NCBI GenBank assembly: GCA_025963715.1
Contig: JAOQAG010000038.1
Span: forward strand, 87,422 to 151,421
Direction: 5' to 3'
Source: Bacteroidota bacterium
Lineage (GTDB): Bacteria; Bacteroidota; Bacteroidia; 2-12-FULL-35-15
DNA length: 64,000 bases
Both the position numbers and the translations under genes were made by a program. Below are positions 8,703 to 18,295 of the stretch, one piece after another (position 1 is the first letter of the stretch; each line of letters starts with the position of its first letter). The notes under the pieces were generated by a model. That model was not told the DNA's origin. It saw only the letters and a program-made list of their open reading frames with translations, and did no database searches.

Positions 8703-8710
8703 TAAATTTG
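8703..8710 (+). promoter_or_regulatory. Possible -7 box for the SPOR gene
   Basis: TAAATTTG matches TAnnTTTG. No TTTG lies at the expected -33 distance. A start near 8717 would give a leader of about 93 nt and would rule out an upstream start codon at 8708 for the following gene. Confidence 0.35.
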
Positions 8711-8809
8711 TATGTTAGGGTGTTAAATAGCAACATTTGCTTTGTGGGCGCAGCCGATCCACCTGATTTTAACTTAATGAATTGCTTCCCAATTCGATTG
8801 GGCTTTTAT

Positions 8810-11800
8810 ATGAATAAACAATTACGGTTTATTATTTTCCTTTTGTTTGTGATCGGGATGGGCATCCACTCATCCACTGCCCAAACGACTTTTGGGTCGG
8901 AGGAAGAATTAAAGCAGCAGGCAACCAGGCTTTTCGATGATGATGAGTTTGAAGAAGCATATCCACTTTATTCCCAGCTGGTAAGTCTTTATCCCAAAGA
9001 TGCCAATTACAATTACCGCCTTGGTGTGTGTATGCTGTATGCCAGCGACGACAAGGAAAAACCAATCCCATTTTTAGAATTTGCCGCCAAAAATTCACAG
9101 GTGGATAAAGAAGTATTTTTTTACCTCGCAAAGGCATATCACCTGAATTACCGCTTTGATGATGCCATTAAAGAATACCTCGAATATGAAAAAGCAGCAT
9201 CGTCAGCGAAAGCGGAAAAGCTGCAGGTGGACCGGCAGATAGAGATGTGCCGCAATGGAAAAAAATTGTTACGCAACATTACCGATTTAGTAGTCCTCGA
9301 TAAAAAAGAATTGAGCCGCGCCGATTTTTACCGCGCGTACGATATTTCGGATATTGGCGGAAAGCTGTTGGCAAAGCCGGATGAAGACGCGTTTAAAACG
9401 TCGCTGGACAAAAAGAAAAAAGAAAAATCCATTATTTATTTATCCAATAACAACAATCAGGTTTATTTTTCGAGCTATGGCGATGATCCTTCGCATGGAA
9501 AGGATATTTACATTATCCGGAAGCTGCCGAACGGCGAATGGAGCAAGCCGCAAACACTGGGTTATCCTGTAAATACAGAGTATGACGAGGATTATCCCTT
9601 TTTACATCCCAACGGAAAAGTATTGTATTTCTGCTCCAAAGGCCACAATTCCATGGGAGGTTATGATATTTTTAAAACCACGCTCAACGAGGAAACCAAT
9701 ACCTGGAACAAGCCCGTAAACCTTGATTTTCCTATTAATACGCCGGATGATGATATTTTGTATGTGACCAATGAAGATGAGAAAGAAGCATTTTTCTCGT
9801 CGGCCCGCGCCAGCAAAACCGGTAAAACAGAAGTGTATCATATTAACGTGGAACGCAAACCGATAGACGTTGCTATAATCAAAGGCGCTGTGATCCGCAA
9901 CCGCGAGAGCCAGGCGATCGATGTGAAGATCACGGTAAAAGACCTTGCGGATAATGTGATCCTGGGAATTTATAATTCGAAAGCGGAAACGGGCGGTTAC
10001 CTGATCAATTTACCGAACGGCGGAAAATTTATGTACACTGTGGAAGCGACCGGTTTTAGTACACAATCCGATGTGGTGATCCTGCCAACGCAATACGAGT
10101 TCAAGCCATTAAAACAGGAAATTACTTATGAACTGGGAACCGATAAGCTGATCATTAAAAACATGTTTGACGAACCGGTGGACGATCAGAGTTATTTGCA
10201 GGTGATCAGTTACCTGAAAGAAAAATCGAAGCTGGATGCCGGAATTAATAACGATGCCAATCAGCCGCTTGCCGCGAAAACTGTAACGAGTGATGATGCG
10301 ACACAAAGCACCGGCACACCTTTCAGCACGGAAGACGGCATTTCAAAAACATCGACCAGGCCAGGTGATAATTCCACAACGCCAACAGATGATAACACAT
10401 CGAAAACCCCGGCGGATAAAACAGCTGTAGCGAAAACCAATGGTGCAAATAAAACCACTCCGCCAGCACAGTTGAGCAACAACGACATTGTGAAAATTGC
10501 TTACGACGATGCGAAGGATGCGGAGAAAGAAGCCAAAGATCTGCAGGAGCAGGCCGACATTGCGCTGAACCTTGCCAATGAAAAAAATGAACTGGCGCAG
10601 AACAAAACCAAGGAAGCCACACAGTTAATGGCGGATGCCAACAGCATGACCGACAATGTGAAAAAGCAAACGGTGATTGATGAAGCTAACCAGGCGCGGG
10701 AAGAAGAGGCGGAGCTGAACCAGGAAACCGTTGCTGCATTTAACATTGCAAAAAAATTAGGATTAAAAGCTGCTTCGAAAGAAGAAGAAGCGGACTTGTC
10801 GATGCAATACGCGAAAGATCTGGAAGCCGCTGTAAAATCGAAAAATTCGACGGAGGCAATGGCGAAGCTCGAAGACCAGGAGAAAAAACTGGAAGCGCTG
10901 AGCGAGCAGAACGGGAATGCCGAACCGGATAATATCACTGCCGGTTTGAAAATGGATGCGACCAATAAAAAACGTGAGCTGGATAAAGTAACGCAGGCAT
11001 CGGAAGATCTAAAACAGGAGATCAAAGACAATGAAACGCTGATAGCCCAGCTGCAATCGGATGCAGATAAAACAAAAAAGGATGATCTTAAAAAAGGATT
11101 GCTGGACCAGATCGCAGGATTAAAAGCCGATAACGAGCAAAGTCAAAAGGATTTAGAGCAGAATGAGCAGAAAGTGGCGCAGGTGCAAAAAGAATACAAT
11201 GGTATTAATAACCAGATCGATTTGGTGAACAATGTGATCGATAAATCCAAAACAGGAACGAATGAAGCGGCTGCTGCCAGCGTTGCCACGATTGATAAAA
11301 CAAAGCTGGAAGCACAGATCAATGAACTGAAAAGCAATACGGCTGCGGATGATGCGGTTTTGATAGCCAGTACAAAAACAAATGGGAGCAGCACTGCTGC
11401 AAAAACAAATGATACAAAATCGGCGGATGCTGCCATTGCTGATAATACAAAAACAAACTCCGGCGATGCCGCTGATAACAGCAAAAATAAATCTACGGAT
11501 GCTTCCATGCCGGACAATACTAAAACGACTCCGGATAATGTAATAACACCTGCAGTTGATTACGCAAAACAATATGCGGATCAGCTGGCTTCCGCAGATG
11601 GAATTACGAACGAACTGGAGCGCGAAAATAAAAAAGCGGAATTATACAAAAGCTGGTCGGCAGGGATCACGGATGAATTGACGCAGAAAAAACAAGCTGT
11701 AAAAACAGAAAAAGACAAAACGAAAAAGAAGGAATTAACGGATGCGATTGCTGTGCTTGAAAAAGAATTGAAAGAAAAACAATCTGATGAAAAAACAGCG

Positions 11801-14800
11801 GTTGCGAGTGCAGAAAAATTAAAACAGGAGGCAACGATTGCGGCTGCAAAAACTACGGACGATGCTACCAAAACAACGGATGCAACAAGCAACCCGGATA
11901 ATTCTAAAACGACAAGCGACAATACCCAAACCGCTGATAATGCTACTGCCAATACGAATTCGGCGACGAAGCTTGCAGGTATTAATGAAAAATACCAGGG
12001 CCGTTTGGCAGATGCAAATGTGATCACCAATGAATTAGAAAAGGAAAATACCAAAACGGAAGTGTTTAAAGACTGGTCGGATGCGCTCAATGCACTTGTA
12101 TTAAAACAAAAGCAGGAGCTGGCGGCAAGCACTGATCCGGAAGCAAAAGCAGCGCTTACAAAACAGATCAGTGACGCGCAAAAACAAGCGGAAGATAAGA
12201 GTACAATGGCATCGGCCAGCCAGGAACAGGTTGCGGTTTTGAAAAAACAACAAGGCATTGCGGCAGCTTCTACTGCTGATAAAACTGCTCCGGATAATGC
12301 AACTAAAACAACGGATGCAGGAACGAATACCACTACTGATAATGCTTCTAAAACAAGCGATGCTGTAAAAACGAATCCGGATAATAGTGCTACAACGGAT
12401 GTCCAAAAACTGGACAATGCCATCGCGGAAGCAGATAAAGCAACAACGGAGCGTGAAAAAGAAACGAAAAAACAACAGGCATACACGGATTATATTGCAG
12501 CAGAAAATGTGCAATTGCAGGAGAAACAATCGGCTTTAAAAACAGAAAAAGATAAAACAAAGAAAAAAGAACTGACGCAGGATATTGCCGCGATCCAGCA
12601 GGAGATCAAACAAAAACAAACGGTACTGGATGACACCAGTGCAAAAGTAAAAGTGCTGAATGAGCAGGCGGCGATTGCTGCAGATAATACAACGGATGCA
12701 ACAACAGACAACACCAAATCAGATCCGGCAGCGGTTGCTGTAAATTATACCAACCCGGTTGCTGCCGATGAATCGAAGAAAGCAGCGGCAGCGCAAAAAG
12801 AATCGGATGATCTGAATGCAAAAGCAAACGACCTGAAAACAGAAGCGGGAACAAAAACAAAACAATCGGAAAAGGACGCGTTATATACACAAGCAGCTGA
12901 TCTGGAAAAACAGGCGGATGACAAAAAAATAAAAGCAACACAGTTATCAAGCAGTGCCAACATGACGGAATACAATGCAAATAAAAATGCATTGGAACAA
13001 TATGCTGCAGCATCTACCGGCAATAAATCGGATGAAGTGTCGATGGCCGAGATGATGAAAGATGAGTCGAAAATTTATTTTGACAAAGCGCAGAAATCAA
13101 ATGAGCTGGCAGCGACTGTTTCGTCGGATGAAGACAAGCTGGCCGCGCTGGAAGATGCAAATGCGAATGAAAAAATTGCGCTGGAAAAACAACAAAAAGC
13201 AACGGAATTGTACAAAAAGAACAATCCGGGCTTTGTTGTAAAAGCTGCGGATGTGGCGATTAATGAGACTAAGTCGACAAACAATACTACTCCGCCGGAC
13301 AATACAAAAACAAAATCAGCCGATGCAACTACCGCAGCAGATAATACCGCAGCAAAAACAACTGATGTGGCAGTAAATAATAAAACAAAGTCAACTCCTG
13401 ACAACGCATCAACGCCGGATAATGCAACAACAAAATCTACAGACGCAGCAACGAATGCAGCTGATAATACGGCTGTAAAAACAACCGATGCAGCGGTAAC
13501 TGAAACCAAATCGACGCCGGATAATACGGCAAGTACAGCGGATAATACAAAAACAACAGATGCAGGTACCAATTCTGTAGATAACACAACTGTGAGCCTT
13601 GGCAGCATCAATGAAACGTATCAGAATAAATTAACGGAAGCAAACGCGATCACAAATGAGCTGGATCGTGAAAATGCGAAAATAAAAGTGTTTAATGAAT
13701 GGGCAGCGGCGATCAATACGGTTATTGAAAAACAAAAACAGGAAATGGCTGCCAGCAATGATCCTGAATTAAAAGCGTTGCTTGCGAAAAAAATAAGTGA
13801 TACACAAAAATTATCGGAAGATAAAAATACCATGGCTGCAGCAAGCCAGGAGCAGGCAACGGCGTTGAAAAAACAACAGGGAATTGCTGATAATTCATCT
13901 GCTAAAACCACGGATGATAATGCAAGTACAAAATCTGCGGATGCAACAAAAACAAGTGATGGCGGCGATAATACAACAGCAAAATCGGTTGATGCGGCTA
14001 CCAGTACGGCGGACAATACCGCAGCAAAAACAACGGATGTTGCGACTAACGAAACAAAATCCAATCCGGATAATTCCACTACACCGGATAATACAAAAAC
14101 GAAATCAACGGATACATCTGTAAAAACTGCTGATAATACGGCTGCAAAAACAACAGATGTTGCGACCAACGAAACAAAATCGACTCCGGATAATACCACC
14201 ACGCCTGATCATACAAAAACAAAATCAGCAGATGCAGCTACTAATACTGCGGATAATACAAATGCTGCAACAAAAACAACTGATGCAGCAGCTACAAAAT
14301 CCAATCCGGGTAATGTACAAACAACTGTTGGAACAAAAACGGTGTTAGCGCCGACTGAAAAATTTGAACGCACATCGCAACCGGCTTATTCGGCATCGAA
14401 ACCAATTCCTGTAAATGAAAAATTACCGGAAGGTTTGGTGTTTAAAGTACAGATCGGTGCATTCCGTAACCCGATCTCGCCGGAACAATTTTCGGGAATG
14501 AAACCGATCACTGCTGAAACTACATCACAAGGCTTTACGCGATATACGGCAGGTTTGTTTACCAAATTCGCTACAGCGGATAATGTAAAAACTGAGATCA
14601 GGGGATTGGGATACAAAGATGCATTTGTGGTTGCATTTTTAAATGGCAAGCGCGTTTCCATTTCGGAAGCCTTGAGTATGTCGGGCGAAACAGGCGCCGC
14701 TGTTGCAACTGGAAACACCACAACACCGGCAGAAAACAAAACTGCTGATGCAACCAAAACGACAGATGCCGCTACCAATACAGCCGCACAAACGACACCT

Positions 14801-15739
14801 GTAAAAGCTGCGGTGAATGCTGCGGATATTGCTCCGGCCGAAAATGTAACAGTGGTAAGCGGGTTGTTTTACACCGTACAGGTGGGGGTGTATTCGCAAC
14901 CGATCACATCGGCGAAATTGCATAACATTCAACCGCTGTACACCGAGAAAACGCCGAATGGTTACATCCGTTACAACACGGGTATTTACAACAATATGGC
15001 GCGTGCAAACGAAGCAAAAAATATTGCAGTGGGGGCAGGAGTGAAGGATGCATTTGTAACAGCCTACTATCAGGGCAAACGCATTTCGCTGGTTGAAGCA
15101 ACCACATTGGAAACACAGGGAAGCGGTGTGTTTTCGACCGCGCCGGGAATTAATAACCTGCCAACAGTGAATGGTGCAACAAAACAACCGGCTACTCCAG
15201 CGCCTGTAAATACGCCTGCACCGGTAGTGAATACAGCAAAAGAAACGACCGCGAAACCAAAACCTGTTCCGGTTAAAAGCACAACGCCACCGGTAACCAC
15301 ACCGGAGCCGGAAATAAAAAATAATGATCAGCCGGTAAAAGCAACAACAGCCGAAACTCCTGCAACAACAGAGAAAACGCCGGTAACTACACCGGAAAAA
15401 ACACCACCGGTAAATACGGAATTAAAAAATACGGTGACCAAAAATAATCCGATGCAGGTAGATCCGGGTGTGGTTTTTAAAGTACAGATCGGTGCTTTTA
15501 AAGATGAGGTTCCCCTGGAGATTGCGAACCAATTTTTAAAAATTGCGAATAAAGGAATAAAGAATTACACGGATGAGAACGGGCTGACGATCTACACGGT
15601 TGGTAATTTTAAAACGTATGAAGAAGCGAGCCAGCTACGCACCGAAATTGCAGCCATTGTGAAGGATGCATTTATTGTAGCATACAGCGATGGTAAAAAA
15701 ATAAGCATCGACGAAGCAAAATCATTATTAAATAAATAA
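8810..15739 (+). CDS. Giant TPR - PD40 - SPOR envelope protein with repeated coiled-coil modules
   Basis: 2309 residues from ATG 8810, chosen because 'MNKQLRFIIFLLFVIGMG' begins a clear signal peptide ending near STAQ. Order: TPR-like helices (~40-140), PD40/WD40-like beta-propeller repeats ('SIIYLSNNNNQVYFSSYGDD', 'GKDIYIIRKLPNGEWSKPQ', 'GGYDIFKTT'; ~200-350), a peptidase-regulatory-like beta domain (~360-440), then about 1300 residues of helical modules and T/D/N/A/K-rich linkers. Four modules are homologous (begin near nt 11566, 11980, 12403, 13603; marks NELERENKK, NELEKENTK, NELDRENAK). Three SPOR-like domains close the protein (~1872-1960, 2017-2100, 2219-2309; 'VFKVQIGAFRNP', 'FYTVQVGVYSQP', 'VFKVQIGAFKDE'). 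SPOR domains bind peptidoglycan, often denuded glycan. The TPR-PD40 part resembles gliding/type IX associated proteins, but no OmpA domain is present. Probably an envelope-spanning tether; exact role unknown. Confidence 0.85.
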   Translation: MNKQLRFIIFLLFVIGMGIHSSTAQTTFGSEEELKQQATRLFDDDEFEEAYPLYSQLVSLYPKDANYNYRLGVCMLYASDDKEKPIPFLEFAAKNSQVDKEVFFYLAKAYHLNYRFDDAIKEYLEYEKAASSAKAEKLQVDRQIEMCRNGKKLLRNITDLVVLDKKELSRADFYRAYDISDIGGKLLAKPDEDAFKTSLDKKKKEKSIIYLSNNNNQVYFSSYGDDPSHGKDIYIIRKLPNGEWSKPQTLGYPVNTEYDEDYPFLHPNGKVLYFCSKGHNSMGGYDIFKTTLNEETNTWNKPVNLDFPINTPDDDILYVTNEDEKEAFFSSARASKTGKTEVYHINVERKPIDVAIIKGAVIRNRESQAIDVKITVKDLADNVILGIYNSKAETGGYLINLPNGGKFMYTVEATGFSTQSDVVILPTQYEFKPLKQEITYELGTDKLIIKNMFDEPVDDQSYLQVISYLKEKSKLDAGINNDANQPLAAKTVTSDDATQSTGTPFSTEDGISKTSTRPGDNSTTPTDDNTSKTPADKTAVAKTNGANKTTPPAQLSNNDIVKIAYDDAKDAEKEAKDLQEQADIALNLANEKNELAQNKTKEATQLMADANSMTDNVKKQTVIDEANQAREEEAELNQETVAAFNIAKKLGLKAASKEEEADLSMQYAKDLEAAVKSKNSTEAMAKLEDQEKKLEALSEQNGNAEPDNITAGLKMDATNKKRELDKVTQASEDLKQEIKDNETLIAQLQSDADKTKKDDLKKGLLDQIAGLKADNEQSQKDLEQNEQKVAQVQKEYNGINNQIDLVNNVIDKSKTGTNEAAAASVATIDKTKLEAQINELKSNTAADDAVLIASTKTNGSSTAAKTNDTKSADAAIADNTKTNSGDAADNSKNKSTDASMPDNTKTTPDNVITPAVDYAKQYADQLASADGITNELERENKKAELYKSWSAGITDELTQKKQAVKTEKDKTKKKELTDAIAVLEKELKEKQSDEKTAVASAEKLKQEATIAAAKTTDDATKTTDATSNPDNSKTTSDNTQTADNATANTNSATKLAGINEKYQGRLADANVITNELEKENTKTEVFKDWSDALNALVLKQKQELAASTDPEAKAALTKQISDAQKQAEDKSTMASASQEQVAVLKKQQGIAAASTADKTAPDNATKTTDAGTNTTTDNASKTSDAVKTNPDNSATTDVQKLDNAIAEADKATTEREKETKKQQAYTDYIAAENVQLQEKQSALKTEKDKTKKKELTQDIAAIQQEIKQKQTVLDDTSAKVKVLNEQAAIAADNTTDATTDNTKSDPAAVAVNYTNPVAADESKKAAAAQKESDDLNAKANDLKTEAGTKTKQSEKDALYTQAADLEKQADDKKIKATQLSSSANMTEYNANKNALEQYAAASTGNKSDEVSMAEMMKDESKIYFDKAQKSNELAATVSSDEDKLAALEDANANEKIALEKQQKATELYKKNNPGFVVKAADVAINETKSTNNTTPPDNTKTKSADATTAADNTAAKTTDVAVNNKTKSTPDNASTPDNATTKSTDAATNAADNTAVKTTDAAVTETKSTPDNTASTADNTKTTDAGTNSVDNTTVSLGSINETYQNKLTEANAITNELDRENAKIKVFNEWAAAINTVIEKQKQEMAASNDPELKALLAKKISDTQKLSEDKNTMAAASQEQATALKKQQGIADNSSAKTTDDNASTKSADATKTSDGGDNTTAKSVDAATSTADNTAAKTTDVATNETKSNPDNSTTPDNTKTKSTDTSVKTADNTAAKTTDVATNETKSTPDNTTTPDHTKTKSADAATNTADNTNAATKTTDAAATKSNPGNVQTTVGTKTVLAPTEKFERTSQPAYSASKPIPVNEKLPEGLVFKVQIGAFRNPISPEQFSGMKPITAETTSQGFTRYTAGLFTKFATADNVKTEIRGLGYKDAFVVAFLNGKRVSISEALSMSGETGAAVATGNTTTPAENKTADATKTTDAATNTAAQTTPVKAAVNAADIAPAENVTVVSGLFYTVQVGVYSQPITSAKLHNIQPLYTEKTPNGYIRYNTGIYNNMARANEAKNIAVGAGVKDAFVTAYYQGKRISLVEATTLETQGSGVFSTAPGINNLPTVNGATKQPATPAPVNTPAPVVNTAKETTAKPKPVPVKSTTPPVTTPEPEIKNNDQPVKATTAETPATTEKTPVTTPEKTPPVNTELKNTVTKNNPMQVDPGVVFKVQIGAFKDEVPLEIANQFLKIANKGIKNYTDENGLTIYTVGNFKTYEEASQLRTEIAAIVKDAFIVAYSDGKKISIDEAKSLLNK

Positions 15740-15743
15740 GAAC

Positions 15744-16043
15744 ATGTTGGATTTTGACAAAACAGAACCTGGCCATGAAACAGAATCGGATGTACTGTTG
15801 GCACCGGATGAAGTAACAATTGATCAGCAGCAGATCATTTTATACAACGATGATTTTAACACGTTTGAGCATGTGATCGAATCGTTGATAAAAGTGTGCA
15901 AGCACGATAAAGTGCAGGCAGAACAATGCACGTACCTGGTGCATTACAAAGGAAAATGTTCGGTAAAACGCGGCTCCTACAAAGAGCTGGAACCAATGTG
16001 TACGGCTTTGCTGGAGCGCGGACTGACTGCAGAAATTGAATAA
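15744..16043 (+). CDS. clpS: ATP-dependent Clp protease adaptor ClpS
   Basis: A 99-residue adaptor that hands N-degron substrates to ClpAP-type proteases. The core is complete: 'QQIILYNDDFNTFEHVIESL' carries the LYNDDxNTxEHV block that forms the N-degron pocket and ClpA contact, followed by 'QAEQCTYLVHYKGKCSVKRG' where the family usually has a histidine-glycine turn. The N-terminal tail (~25 residues) is acidic, as in the family. It starts 4 bp after the SPOR gene stop, so it is probably on the same transcript, an odd pairing of a cytosolic adaptor with an envelope protein. Its stop is 1 bp from the stop of the convergent next gene. Confidence 0.92.
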   Translation: MLDFDKTEPGHETESDVLLAPDEVTIDQQQIILYNDDFNTFEHVIESLIKVCKHDKVQAEQCTYLVHYKGKCSVKRGSYKELEPMCTALLERGLTAEIE

Positions 16044-16044
16044 A

Positions 16045-16572
16045 TTATTTTTTATCTGAGAAATTTATATCCGAAAAATTCTCAAGTGTAACGATCAGAT
16101 CATTTAGTAATACTACACGTTCGGAATTGATGCTTTTTTGTTTTTCTTTGATCTTTTTAATGGCGTCTGCAATGTGTGCTTCTTCAAACGGCCCTTCCAT
16201 ATTCTCAATTACCGTAATGGCTTCCAGTGATATTAAATAATCGTCCTGCAAAGCAAGCAATACAAAAAACGGTAAATATTTACTGAAATTCATTTCCGAT
16301 TCCCAACAAGCTGCTACTAAGATATGTTTGTTGTTTTCGGATTTTGGGCTGGCGATCGCCATTAATAGAAGCTCTGTTCCTTTTTCTTTTTTGAGTGTGA
16401 TCAGCGTTTCTTCTTTCACCTCTTTATTCGCAGGATCCACCAATAAAGAGATCAGTGTGGAGATCTTGCTTTCGCTTACTGCTGGTGCAGGTTCTCCGCC
16501 TTCGTTACCGATGATGGCGGTTGCGTATTCTTTTGAATCAAAATATTTTTTAATGTCGTCGTTATTTTCCAT
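16045..16572 (-). CDS. Small helical (HEAT-like) protein, function unknown
   Basis: 175 residues, cytosolic, acidic N-terminus (MENNDDIKKYFDSKEYAT), then helix pairs such as 'STLISLLVDPANKEVKEETL', 'GTELLLMAIASPKSENNK', 'NFSKYLPFFVLLALQDDY' and 'ISLEAITVIENMEGPFEE'. The spacing of helices suggests a short HEAT-like scaffold. It is convergent with clpS with one base between the stops, so there is no room for a separate terminator. I do not recognise a named family. A -7-like box lies about 20 nt upstream of its ATG. Confidence 0.75.
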   Translation of the reverse strand: MENNDDIKKYFDSKEYATAIIGNEGGEPAPAVSESKISTLISLLVDPANKEVKEETLITLKKEKGTELLLMAIASPKSENNKHILVAACWESEMNFSKYLPFFVLLALQDDYLISLEAITVIENMEGPFEEAHIADAIKKIKEKQKSINSERVVLLNDLIVTLENFSDINFSDKK

Positions 16573-16592
16573 GTGGTTGAAATTATTTTTTG

Positions 16593-16600
16593 CAAATATA
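16593..16600 (-). promoter_or_regulatory. Possible -7 box for the small helical protein gene
   Basis: Minus strand reads TATATTTG, matching TAnnTTTG, about 20 nt before the ATG at 16572. No convincing -33 TTTG is seen. Confidence 0.35.
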
Positions 16601-16986
16601 CGTATCTACTAATTACGAATGAATACGAATATACTAATCTGGGTGCGGATAACGAACAAAAACGAATTGTACAGATAACGCCCGCCTGAACGATTCGGGC
16701 AGGAACAGGAACGAATATTACGAATCTGTGATCTACTAAATACCAATTTTTACTAATATACCAATCTGGATATTTGCTGTGTGAAATTCGGAGTACAATT
16801 TCATTTTATTCTGTCATCCCGGGCTTGACCCGGATCCCATAAATATTTGTAGGATTATATTTATAGTTTTTAATTAACAGATCCCGGGTCAGGCCCGGGA
16901 TGACATTAGAAAGGAAGATCTGTCTCTGTTTAGCGCACACAGCATCTGCGTAAAGCAAACCTTGAACCTTGAACTTTGAACTTCTT
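16601..16986. repeat. Intergenic mosaic (inverted orientation) with REP-like pair
   Basis: Block order is the mirror image of 4834-5231: TACTAATTACGAATGAATAC and ACGCCCGCCTGAACGATTCG (about 16605-16715), a TACTAATATACCAATCTG block (about 16751-16769), the REP-like pair (16812-16905), then CACACAGCATCTGCG and AACCTTGAACTTTGAACTTC (16935-16986) up to the stop of the EamA gene. No gene seen. Confidence 0.75.
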
Positions 16987-17958
16987 TTAAAGAAAATTAC
17001 GGATCTCATCTCTCCAGATCAGCACAATAACACCGGTGATGGCTATTAATGCACCAATGACAGCTTTTAGCGTAATCTTTTCTTTATAAAAAAAATAAGC
17101 CAGCGGCAATGCAAAGATCGGCATGAGCGAGAAAATAGTTTGCGCTACGGAAGGTTTGTTGTGCATCAGTGAAATAGTGAGCATCGACAGGCTAACGCCG
17201 GTAACAGGCCCGAATATGGCACCTGCCAGCGTGTACATGTTTCCTTTGTTTTTATTTTGAATGACGGGTAAGGCAATTTCTTTGATCCTGCCCCTGATTG
17301 CAGTAATGATAAAAATCACAGTTGTGGCGCAGATCATCCGCAGCCAGGTTGCCTGGAAGAATGGAAGATTGGCACCATTCTCCTGGTACGTAAATCCTTT
17401 GTTGGCCAGTACAACGCCCACACCCTGGCAAATGGCAGCCAGCATTCCGTATAAAATTCCTTTCTCTTTGTTACCATGTTGTTCCAAATGTTTGATCTCT
17501 GATTTTGCGCTTTTACTTAATGTGAGCCAGATGACACCAAAAATAGTAATCGCGATGCCAATTAAGCCGATGTAATTGATCCGTTCGCCGATCATGAAAT
17601 AACCTGCAAATAAAGCAGATGCAGGAGCAAGGGTATTGAATACGCTGCTTACTCTTGGCCCGATGATGGCAAAGGATGTAAAGCTGAAATAATCGCCGAG
17701 CGCCAGGCCCACCACACCGGATAGGCCAAACCAAAGCCAGTGTTCGGGCAATGGCGATGTAAATAATTGTGTAAAGGAAATTGGTACAAACAGAAGGGAA
17801 AGTATCGTTAAAAAAAAGACGGCTATTACCAACCGGAAATGGTTGACTTGATTGGGACCCAGTCTGCGTGCCGCTTCTGTAAAAGGAAAAATACCGATGC
17901 TCCACGAAAGTGTAGTGCCGAATGCTACTAGTTCACCGAGGTACGGAAAAGTGGACAT
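16987..17958 (-). CDS. EamA-family (DMT) transporter
   Basis: 323 residues with about ten hydrophobic helices in two homologous halves, the 10-TM layout of drug/metabolite transporters of the EamA type. Seen: 'GELVAFGTTLSWSIGIFPF' at the first helix, 'LALGDYFSFTSFAIIGPRVS' near 90-110, 'IGLIGIAITIFGVIWLTLSK' closing the first half, a charged middle loop (KSEIKHLEQHGNKEKG, ~172-187), and 'IGALIAITGVIVLIWRDEI' at the end. It is an inner-membrane carrier for an unknown small metabolite. It is bracketed by repeat mosaics and not close to other genes. Family call firm, substrate unknown. Confidence 0.88.
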   Translation of the reverse strand: MSTFPYLGELVAFGTTLSWSIGIFPFTEAARRLGPNQVNHFRLVIAVFFLTILSLLFVPISFTQLFTSPLPEHWLWFGLSGVVGLALGDYFSFTSFAIIGPRVSSVFNTLAPASALFAGYFMIGERINYIGLIGIAITIFGVIWLTLSKSAKSEIKHLEQHGNKEKGILYGMLAAICQGVGVVLANKGFTYQENGANLPFFQATWLRMICATTVIFIITAIRGRIKEIALPVIQNKNKGNMYTLAGAIFGPVTGVSLSMLTISLMHNKPSVAQTIFSLMPIFALPLAYFFYKEKITLKAVIGALIAITGVIVLIWRDEIRNFL

Positions 17959-18295
17959 GTTTTTTTAGTTCAAAGTTTAAAGTTCAAAAGTTTAAAGTTT
18001 GCTACGCGCAGATGCTGGATGTTATTTACTAAATACTAATCCCCGCACGTGCGGGACTAATATACCAATCTGTGTGATGCTGGATGTTTATTTATAATAA
18101 AATCATTAAAAAAAATGTCATCCCGTGCCTGACACGGGATCTCATAAATGTTTGCAGGATATTGATTATCGTTTCTAATAGACAGATCCCGGGTCAAGCC
18201 CGGGATGACAGTGTGAGTTGAGATTTGATGTCCCAATTTATCATACAGCATCTGCACGTAGCAAACTTTGAACTTTTGAACTTTAAACTTTGAAC
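17959..18295. repeat. Intergenic mosaic with REP-like pair
   Basis: Holds TTCAAAGTTTAAAGTTC blocks (17968-18015), a CCCCGCACGTGCGGG palindrome (18042-18056) inside a TACTAA/ATATACCAATCTG block, a REP-like pair (18116-18211), and a reversed AACTTTGAACTTTTGAACT block (18244-18297) that reaches the stop of the DUF3108 gene. No gene seen. Confidence 0.75.

Noticed and set aside
10261..14202. Long open frames on the minus strand across the SPOR gene (up to about 300 codons)
   Set aside because: They arise from the low-complexity ACA/GCA/GAT-rich coding sequence; translations are F/S/V/A-rich with no family features, and the plus strand has a coherent protein.
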